Assembly (NCBI GenBank): GCA_902539445.1
Contig: CACBIY010000006.1
Coordinates: forward strand, 1 to 60,691
Direction: 5' to 3'
Origin: an uncultured Pelagibacteraceae bacterium
GTDB taxonomy: Bacteria > Pseudomonadota > Alphaproteobacteria > Pelagibacterales > Pelagibacteraceae
DNA: 60,691 nucleotides
In this document: positions 9,839 through 15,859 of the stretch, one piece after another
Layout: each line of letters starts with the position of its first letter
Numbering within the stretch: position 1 is the stretch's first letter
Translations under genes and position numbers: made by a program
Notes under the pieces: model-generated
The model's input: only the letters and a program-made list of their open reading frames with translations
What the model was told of the DNA's origin: nothing
Database searches by the model: none

Positions 9839-9866
9839 AATGTACACATTTTGTTCTCATTAGCAA
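9839..9866 (-). promoter_or_regulatory. recA promoter with LexA-box-like element
   Basis: On the minus strand a TTGCTA (9866-9861) and TACATT (9844-9839) lie 16 bases apart. Between and over them sits GAACAAAATGTGTAC (9856-9842). This matches the alphaproteobacterial LexA site GAAC-N7-GAAC in one half-site exactly and in the other with one change (GTAC). The overlap with the promoter spacer is what an SOS operator would show. The assignment is by motif only; no lexA gene lies in the window. Confidence 0.5.
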
Positions 9867-9898
9867 GATTTATTTATTTGAGCCTAAAAAAGCTAATT

Positions 9899-11194
9899 TT
9901 ATCTCAATTTAAGATATTCGCTATTGAGCAATCCAATAGATTTTAAAAGATTAAACTGCGAAAGAATATAGTTTCTCTCTGAATCTGCTAACGAAATCTG
10001 AGCATTCAACAATAAAGAGTTAGACTGAATAACTTCTAAAGTGGTTCTATCTGATCCACTATTATATTCAGCTACAATTCCCTCATTTGCGATTTCTGCG
10101 GCATTCACCTGAGCTCTTACTGAATCAAGTAAACTTTTGTTTGATTGATAATTTGACCAGGCACTAGCAACATCTGTTTGATTTTTTTTAATCATGTTAT
10201 TTAGAAGAAGATTTTTTTGTGTCTCCAAACTTTTATTTTTATTCAAATTTGCATAATTCTTTCCACCTGAAAAAAATGGCCATGTAACGGTTGCTTTTAA
10301 GGTATCTTGCTCTTTTTCATCATAGGTTGAACTTAAATCATCTGTTTTTGATCTATCAAAAGATAAGGTTGCTGTTGGGGCTAAATCAGATCTTGCACTT
10401 GTTGTATCTTTTTTTGATTGTTCATATTCAAGTTGAGCTATAATTAAATCTGGATTGCCTTTTTTGGATATCTCTATTGCAGAGTTTAATTCATTGGGCA
10501 AATTAACTATTGCGATAGATGATTTATCTAGTGCCTCTGCATCATTAATAGTGCCAATCACATTTTCATAATTTAGCTTACTGGTTAAAAAATCGTTTTC
10601 AGCTTGTATTAATTTTGCTTGTGCTCCAGCTAAAGAGGACTCTGATTGAGCAACATCTGATAAGGATATGTTTCCTCGCTCAAGCCTAATTCTATCCGTT
10701 TCAACTTGTCGATCTAACAGATTAACATTGGATCTATTAATCTTTAGTTTTTCGTTTGCTGAAATTAAACCTGTATAAGCTTCTATTGATTTATATAGTA
10801 TTTCTTGCTCTTTTTTTAAAAGCTTTGCTTTAGCTAATTCAATGCCAATTTTACTTTTACTTAATTCAGCACCTCTCCCAAAATCTATTAATGTTTGGGT
10901 AATTGTTAATGATTGCACAGTTGGGTCTACATCTGAGATTGTTGCATCTGTTCCATTCTGATTAGTTAATTTATTGGTATCTTCTGAGCTTTTACTTCCA
11001 CTCAAAGTTACTGATGGTAAATATGAACTAATTGAAATTTTTAATTCTTGCTCAGAAATGTTTAAACTCTCTCTTTCAGCATTCAGCTCATTATTGTCAC
11101 TATAAGCCTTTTTTAATGCTGCAGAAAAAGTTTCAGCATTTGCATTATTTAACAAAAATATGAAACCTATAATTATAAATAAAATTCTAATCAT
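9899..11194 (-). CDS. tolC: TolC-family outer membrane efflux channel
   Basis: 431 residues with a signal peptide cleaved after ANA (residue 20). The mature part is the internally duplicated TolC fold with two halves rich in long alpha-helices (for example LKKAYSDNNELNAERESL and LIIAQLEYEQSKKD) and beta-barrel strands (YLPSVTLSGS; LAPTATLSF; ATVTWPFFSGG). It would form the outer-membrane duct for type I secretion or efflux. No inner-membrane pump or fusion protein is adjacent, so the partner is encoded elsewhere. Its ATG overlaps the stop of the upstream kinase gene (ATGA). Confidence 0.92.
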   Translation of the reverse strand: MIRILFIIIGFIFLLNNANAETFSAALKKAYSDNNELNAERESLNISEQELKISISSYLPSVTLSGSKSSEDTNKLTNQNGTDATISDVDPTVQSLTITQTLIDFGRGAELSKSKIGIELAKAKLLKKEQEILYKSIEAYTGLISANEKLKINRSNVNLLDRQVETDRIRLERGNISLSDVAQSESSLAGAQAKLIQAENDFLTSKLNYENVIGTINDAEALDKSSIAIVNLPNELNSAIEISKKGNPDLIIAQLEYEQSKKDTTSARSDLAPTATLSFDRSKTDDLSSTYDEKEQDTLKATVTWPFFSGGKNYANLNKNKSLETQKNLLLNNMIKKNQTDVASAWSNYQSNKSLLDSVRAQVNAAEIANEGIVAEYNSGSDRTTLEVIQSNSLLLNAQISLADSERNYILSQFNLLKSIGLLNSEYLKLR

Positions 11195-12114
11195 TTCTTT
11201 TTATATACAGCAGATTTAATTTGATGGTTACTATTTAAATTAAATATTACTGACGCATACTTAGGCATATTTCTAAACATGTTTTGGGTTATTCTTTGAT
11301 AAGTTTGCATAAAATTTAATACATCTCCCCTACTCATTATTTTCGATTTCACTTTGCTTTGAACCCAAAGTTTTCTTTCTTGTTTTAATCTCCATTTTTG
11401 TAACAAACTAAAATTTTTTGCTTTTAGATAGACCAAACAATTTAATTGTGAATATAAATTTTTATATTTTGATTTTAATTGGTTGTTAACATATTTTCTC
11501 CAAATCTGTTTTTGATCTTTTGCTTTTTCCAAAGAATTAATTGTTTTCTTTAAAGTATTATTTTTTTCTGATTTTGCACCAACACACCATCCTTCAAAAA
11601 TAATTACATCTGGTCTCTTTTTTAAATCATACCATTTCTTTTTATTATATCTGTCATCGATAGCTTTATTAAATGTTGGTAATTTTAATCTATTGAATTT
11701 CTTACTTTTTGACTTTTTAAAGAAATTCAGCATCATATTAATATCATGTGTTCCGGGCACGCCTCTAGTTAAAAGCATGGGATGTACTCTTTTTGACAAA
11801 TTTATTCGTTCTTTTCTTGTTTTATAAAAGTCGTCTATTGAAATCCTAAAAACATTTAATTTAAAGTATTTAGTTAAGATAATTCTGATTAAAGAACTAA
11901 TTGTCGTTTTACCAGTTCCTTGCCCTCCTGATAATCCTACAAAATACGGTTTTTTTTTATCAGCTTTTTTACTAATCCAAAAACATAACGGAATTAAGAA
12001 AGATTTAATCATTCTTTCTTTATTTTTGAATTTATCAGCTTTTGTCTCTTGAGATTTAATGAACTTTAAACAGTCTTTTTTTACCTTACCAAAACATAAA
12101 CTAAATTGTTGCAT
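11191..12114 (-). CDS. P-loop kinase of the D-glycerate 3-kinase (plant GLYK / Tda10) family
   Basis: A 307-residue P-loop NTPase with Walker A GGQGTGKT (63-70), a RISIDDFYKTRKER acceptor-side motif, HPMLLTRGVPGTHD, and VIIFEGWCVGAKS as the Walker B-like strand. This set characterises the phosphoribulokinase/uridine kinase-like family that includes plant D-glycerate 3-kinase and yeast Tda10. D-glycerate is the likely substrate, giving 3-phosphoglycerate and feeding glycine/glyoxylate-derived carbon into central metabolism. That step is inferred from the family. It overlaps tolC by 4 bases and follows the GFA gene by 5. Confidence 0.75.
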   Translation of the reverse strand: MQQFSLCFGKVKKDCLKFIKSQETKADKFKNKERMIKSFLIPLCFWISKKADKKKPYFVGLSGGQGTGKTTISSLIRIILTKYFKLNVFRISIDDFYKTRKERINLSKRVHPMLLTRGVPGTHDINMMLNFFKKSKSKKFNRLKLPTFNKAIDDRYNKKKWYDLKKRPDVIIFEGWCVGAKSEKNNTLKKTINSLEKAKDQKQIWRKYVNNQLKSKYKNLYSQLNCLVYLKAKNFSLLQKWRLKQERKLWVQSKVKSKIMSRGDVLNFMQTYQRITQNMFRNMPKYASVIFNLNSNHQIKSAVYKKK

Positions 12115-12119
12115 GAAAA

Positions 12120-12494
12120 TTATTTTTTATCTAAAGGATGATTTTGACCATCGTTAACTGGAACATCTTTGATATCAAAAGTATCTATTTCATCAATACA
12201 TCCAACATTAAATCCTGTCATCGCTGGATTTATTCTTGGGTTGTGATGGGTATAAATTCCACAGTCTGAGCAAAAGTAATGTTTTGCCACTTTTGAATGA
12301 AATTGATACAATTTTAACTTATCTTCACCTTTAGTAATTTTAAAATCTTCATTTTTTACCATCGACATAATTGCTCCTTTTCTTTTACAAATAGAACAAT
12401 TACATTTTATTACTTTGGCTAAGTCTCCCTCTAAATTTATTTCAGCCTCTATAGCACCACAATGACAAGATAGTTTTTTCACTATTCTCCCCAT
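12120..12494 (-). CDS. GFA/CENP-V-fold zinc protein
   Basis: 124 residues with the glutathione-dependent formaldehyde-activating (GFA) family cysteine pattern. C10 and C12 are in SCHCGAIEAE; C31, C33 and C36 are in KCNCSICKRKG; C75 and C78 are in FCSDCGIYTHH. These bind two zinc ions in known members. Most members have no proven reaction; some are glutathione S-conjugate or thioester handling proteins, so a formaldehyde role should not be assumed. It overlaps the upstream cupin gene by 13 bases and lies 5 bases before the kinase. Confidence 0.8.
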   Translation of the reverse strand: MGRIVKKLSCHCGAIEAEINLEGDLAKVIKCNCSICKRKGAIMSMVKNEDFKITKGEDKLKLYQFHSKVAKHYFCSDCGIYTHHNPRINPAMTGFNVGCIDEIDTFDIKDVPVNDGQNHPLDKK

Positions 12495-12832
12495 TTTCCA
12501 TGAAACTCATAAACTACTGCAGGTTTATCACCTACTACCCAACCATCATGACCTGGTTCTATTGAATATGCATCACCAGCCTTATAAGTTAATTCAGTTC
12601 CATCATCATGTTTTGCGCAAACTGCTCCTGAAACAATTACACCTAGATGTTTTGCTTTACAGCTATCTGTGCCAACTGTTGGCTTAATGTCTTGTGACCA
12701 TTTCCAACCTGGTTGTAAAACTAATCTCATAACTCTTTGATCTCCTACTTTCACAATATCTATTTTAGCATTTTTAAAACTCGTGTTACTTTCGTCTGGA
12801 TTGTCAAAAGTTTTGACTTCAATTGAACTCAT
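12482..12832 (-). CDS. Small cupin-domain protein
   Basis: 116 residues forming a single cupin barrel: QRVMRLVLQPGWKWSQDIKP, then LGVIVSGAVCAKHDDGTE, then GDAYSIEPGHDGWVVGDKP. The usual metal-binding HxH of motif 1 is not clear, though K, H, E and H residues are available. It has a strong ribosome site (AAGGAG, about 7 bases before the ATG), rare among its neighbours. It is first of the cupin-GFA-kinase-tolC run and divergent from umuDC. Substrate unknown; a small-molecule sensor or dioxygenase-like role is possible. Confidence 0.75.
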   Translation of the reverse strand: MSSIEVKTFDNPDESNTSFKNAKIDIVKVGDQRVMRLVLQPGWKWSQDIKPTVGTDSCKAKHLGVIVSGAVCAKHDDGTELTYKAGDAYSIEPGHDGWVVGDKPAVVYEFHGKWGE

Positions 12833-12885
12833 TATTTTTCTCCTTTTATAATTAAATTAGAATTTAAAACTATCCTTGGTTAAAG

Positions 12886-12894
12886 TTATCCACA
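12886..12894 (+). promoter_or_regulatory. Consensus DnaA box upstream of umuD
   Basis: The nine bases TTATCCACA match the high-affinity DnaA box exactly. It stands alone in the 184-base gap between the cupin gene and umuD, about 17 bases before a run of TTTTGAT repeats. A single box fits DnaA-responsive transcription better than an origin, but the match could be chance. Confidence 0.35.
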
Positions 12895-12910
12895 AGCATA
12901 CAAAATATAG

Positions 12911-12946
12911 TTTTGATGTTCACGTTTTGATTCACTTTTGATTCAA
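12911..12946 (+). repeat. Iterated TTTTGAT(T)CA operator-like repeats before umuD
   Basis: Three copies of TTTTGAT begin at 12911, 12925 and 12936. The last two are 11-base tandem repeats (TTTTGATTCAC, TTTTGATTCAA). Within them GTTCACGTTTTGATT (12918-12932) agrees at 11 of 15 positions with the recA element read on the same strand and resembles the GTTC-N7-GTTC LexA site. These are probably repressor sites for SOS control of umuDC. Confidence 0.5.
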
Positions 12947-12969
12947 TTACGGACTCAAAATACAACCTC

Positions 12970-12998
12970 TTGCGTGCATTGTATAAATGGGCTATAAA
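12970..12998 (+). promoter_or_regulatory. Candidate umuDC promoter
   Basis: TTGCGT (12970-12975) and TATAAA (12993-12998) are 17 bases apart, placing transcription start near 13005. That supports the umuD start at 13017 over the in-frame ATG at 12987. An alternative pair, TTGATT (12938-12943) and TACAAC (12961-12966), also 17 bases apart, would overlap the repeat operator directly. Confidence 0.45.
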
Positions 12999-13016
12999 TT
13001 AGAACAAAACAAGAAC

Positions 13017-13412
13017 ATGAAACTAACTATTCCCTATTATCTACATAAAGCTGGCGCTGGTTTCCCATCACCTGCCACCGATTATATCGAAGAAGACATC
13101 GATCTGAACATGCATTTAATTAAAAATGTTCCAGCTACTTTCATCATCAGAGTTCAGGGTAAATCCATGGTCGATGTTGGGATTAATGATGGAGACTTAT
13201 TGGTTGTCGATAAAAGTTTAAAACCAAAAAACTTTTCAACGGTTATTGCAAATGTTCACGATGAACTTGTAGTTAAAACTTTAGTTCAAGAAAGAGATGA
13301 AAAATTTCTATCGTCAGGTTCTAAAGATTTTTCTAATAGAATTTTAATTAATGAAGAAGAAGATGTTTTCATATGGGGGGTTGTGACTTATGTCATCCAT
13401 TCTACGTACTAA
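13017..13412 (+). CDS. umuD: Pol V subunit UmuD, self-cleaving
   Basis: 131 residues from the ATG at 13017, beginning MKLTIPYYLHKAGAGFPSPA, which matches how UmuD proteins start. The probable RecA-stimulated cleavage site is Ala14-Gly15. The Ser-Lys dyad is Ser50 (VQGKSMVDVG) and Lys87 (ELVVKTL). Cleavage yields UmuD', which joins UmuC as translesion polymerase V. An in-frame ATG at 12987 would add ten residues but falls within candidate promoter elements, so I reject it. The end overlaps umuC by 23 bases. Confidence 0.93.
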   Translation: MKLTIPYYLHKAGAGFPSPATDYIEEDIDLNMHLIKNVPATFIIRVQGKSMVDVGINDGDLLVVDKSLKPKNFSTVIANVHDELVVKTLVQERDEKFLSSGSKDFSNRILINEEEDVFIWGVVTYVIHSTY

Positions 13413-14670
13413 AAAAATAGGCTTAGTTGATTGTAATTCTTTCTACGTTTCTTGCGAAAGATTATTTAATCCAAAAATAAGAAAAAAACCTGTAGTTGTT
13501 TTATCCAATAATGATGGTTGTATCATTTCTAGATCCAACGAAGCAAAAGCACTGGGGATCAAAATGGGTGAGCCTTACTTTAAAGCAAAAGATATTATTG
13601 TAAAAAATAAAGTTGAAGTTTTTTCATCAAATTACTCTTTGTATGGAGATTTATCTAGAAGGGTAATGAGAACTCTGAAAAGATTTAATACTGAAATAGA
13701 AGTGTATTCAATTGATGAAGCATTTATAGATTTATCTAATTTTCCGGACTCAGAAGTTGAAAAAGTTGGAAGAGAAATTAGAGAGACAGTTTTACAATGG
13801 ACTGGGATTCCGACTAGCATTGGTATCGCTAAAACTAAAACTTTAAGTAAAGTTGCAAATCATATCGCAAAGAAAAAACAATCAGGAGTAACAAGTTTAA
13901 TTGGCATTGAGAATTTAGATCCTATCTTAGAAAAAGTTGAAATTAATGATGTGTGGGGTGTTGGTAGACAACTTACGAAGTTTTATCAAAAGAATGGAAT
14001 TTACAATGCAAAACAACTTAAAAATAAATCTAATACTTGGATCAAAAAATGTTCTAATGTTTTAAGTTCGAGGACTGCAATGGAACTTAGAGGGGTGCCT
14101 TGTATCGGTTTAGAGACAACACAAACAAAAAGAAAGAGCTGTGTCGTTTCAAGATCTTTTGGAAAAAGAATTGAAAAGTTTCAAGAATTAAAAGAAGCAG
14201 TTGCAAATTATTGTTTAAATGCATCTGAGAAAATTAGATCAGAGTCTTTAGTTGCAAAAGCAATTACAGTTTTTGTCAGAACGAGTCCTTTTCAAAGAGA
14301 CTATGGTTACTATTCAAATGCAAAGACAATTGATTTTCCAATTGCAACAAATAATAGTATTGAAACTGTTAAAACTGCAGTTTCAATTTTAGAAAGTATT
14401 TTCAAAAATGGATATCGATATCAGAAAGCAGGTGTTATGCTTACAGGACTACGTAACGATGATGGCAGAAAAAATTTATTTTCATCGGAAAAAGATGAAA
14501 AGATAAAAAGTTTAATGCGATCGATTGATAATACTAATTATAGATATGGCAGATCCACATTAAGTCTTGCAAGTGCTGGGGTTCATAAAAAATGGAATAT
14601 GAGAAGACAATACTCTTCTAAAATAGATACAGCAGATTTTTATTGTCTACCGACAATTAGAGCTACTTAG
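13390..14670 (+). CDS. umuC: Translesion DNA polymerase V catalytic subunit UmuC
   Basis: Y-family polymerase of 426 residues. GLVDCNSFYVSCERLF carries the first catalytic Asp (14), and VYSIDEAFIDLS carries Asp109-Glu110. The helix-hairpin-helix region (VWGVGRQLTKFY) and the little-finger domain follow, and the C-terminus has the UmuC-type tail (LMRSIDNTNYRYGRSTL) rather than a DinB tail. With UmuD it allows mutagenic bypass of damaged bases. Its start lies within umuD, and its stop overlaps the convergent PL5-like gene by 8 bases. Confidence 0.95.
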   Translation: MSSILRTKKIGLVDCNSFYVSCERLFNPKIRKKPVVVLSNNDGCIISRSNEAKALGIKMGEPYFKAKDIIVKNKVEVFSSNYSLYGDLSRRVMRTLKRFNTEIEVYSIDEAFIDLSNFPDSEVEKVGREIRETVLQWTGIPTSIGIAKTKTLSKVANHIAKKKQSGVTSLIGIENLDPILEKVEINDVWGVGRQLTKFYQKNGIYNAKQLKNKSNTWIKKCSNVLSSRTAMELRGVPCIGLETTQTKRKSCVVSRSFGKRIEKFQELKEAVANYCLNASEKIRSESLVAKAITVFVRTSPFQRDYGYYSNAKTIDFPIATNNSIETVKTAVSILESIFKNGYRYQKAGVMLTGLRNDDGRKNLFSSEKDEKIKSLMRSIDNTNYRYGRSTLSLASAGVHKKWNMRRQYSSKIDTADFYCLPTIRAT

Positions 14671-15859
14671 TAAAATGACAGTTTGGTTCTACAACTGTCC
14701 AGGATGAAGTACCAAAGTTTCTTTTTAAAATATTTTCAAAATTAAGAACTATTTTTCTTTGATAATTATTAAGGTTGCTTTGATTAGTAGACCATTGTTT
14801 TAATCTTTGAACATTCTCATGATCTGGAAATCGAGTTACATAAGCGTAAAGCCATCCCCAATTACTACTAGATCTACTATCTAGATCTTGAACTTTATAA
14901 TTCTTAGCCGGTCCAGGTGATTTCATTTCTTTGGCATATTTAAATACAATTTCATTAGTCTCTGTAAAATCTATAAAAAACTTAACAATGTTATGAAAGT
15001 TTTTTCCTTTATAATCGTATTCCCAAATATTATAGCCCTGGTTTTCAGCAATAATTGCTATTACTGACAATGCATTCATGGCTCTGCCTTGATAAAACAT
15101 AGCTCTTCCACCACGTCTTGTTTCGATAGGCAAGCTTCCGTCTCCTCTTTGGTGTTTGATTGCTGCTTCATAATTTTTAAAAGCTTTACGAAACTGAGTA
15201 TTATCGTTTAACAAAATTCCTAATTCCATGTGTGCTATAGCAGAGGAAAGTGCATGATTATGGGCTCTCTTTGGAACACCTATTGCTTGAGTACCTTGTT
15301 TATAGGTCATGCCATACATTAAATGCTTATTTTTTTTTACAATTCTTTCAAACCAATCTTTGATTATTTTATCTTCGTTGTCAGGAACTTTAATAATTTG
15401 TTTTGCAAACGAATAGGCTGCCATCATTGGAGAAGCCACCCAAAGATTTACTGTCAAAGTATCATTCCAATGTCTGCCTTCATGATTAGATGGTCCTGTT
15501 CTTTTTGCGGCATCAGCTTTTGCCCAATCTAAAATTACTCTTTTTACATTCTCACAAGCTTCAATATCTCCTCCACCACAAGGACGTTTAAAATTTTCAA
15601 ACTTATTTAAAGCATACATAAATCTATTATCCAGTCCGTATCCTGATGGAGCTTCAACTTTTATTACTGGTAAAACAGGATTGGTAGTTTGATTTACATA
15701 CATATTATTTATGCATTTATCCAGTTTTTCTCGAATTGGAAAAATAATTTCTGGCTTAGTGATTATTGCTTTTTTTTTTATTTCTTTAAAATCACTTTTT
15801 GAAATGTTGGTAATTATAAAAGACAATAAGATTAAAAAAATGACTCTTTTGAATATCAT
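14663..15859 (-). CDS. Secreted PL5 (alginate lyase)-like alpha/alpha-toroid protein
   Basis: 398 residues with an N-terminal signal peptide (about 1-22). The region 197-275 resembles the core of family PL5 alginate lyases: RAHNHALSSAIAH (Asn201-His202), then a helix ending NYEAAIKHQRGDGSLP, then RRGGRAMFYQGRAMNALSVI (Arg252, Tyr256). In AlgL the equivalent stretch holds NNHSYW and RALAYHNYAL, so the Asn/His and Tyr/Arg set is mostly kept but the tyrosine-adjacent His is Gln. It may cleave an acidic polysaccharide in the periplasm. The substrate is unproven. It overlaps ppc by 4 bases. Confidence 0.65.
   Translation of the reverse strand: MIFKRVIFLILLSFIITNISKSDFKEIKKKAIITKPEIIFPIREKLDKCINNMYVNQTTNPVLPVIKVEAPSGYGLDNRFMYALNKFENFKRPCGGGDIEACENVKRVILDWAKADAAKRTGPSNHEGRHWNDTLTVNLWVASPMMAAYSFAKQIIKVPDNEDKIIKDWFERIVKKNKHLMYGMTYKQGTQAIGVPKRAHNHALSSAIAHMELGILLNDNTQFRKAFKNYEAAIKHQRGDGSLPIETRRGGRAMFYQGRAMNALSVIAIIAENQGYNIWEYDYKGKNFHNIVKFFIDFTETNEIVFKYAKEMKSPGPAKNYKVQDLDSRSSSNWGWLYAYVTRFPDHENVQRLKQWSTNQSNLNNYQRKIVLNFENILKRNFGTSSWTVVEPNCHFTK

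Noticed and set aside
12987-13016. Upstream ATG giving UmuD ten extra residues
   Set aside because: The bases overlap candidate promoter elements, and UmuD proteins begin at the conserved MKLTIPYY; the ATG at 13017 is better.
12833-13016. Possible replication origin (DnaA box plus AT-rich repeats)
   Set aside because: Only one DnaA box is present and there are no dnaA, dnaN, parAB or hemE-type neighbours; a promoter region explains the data.
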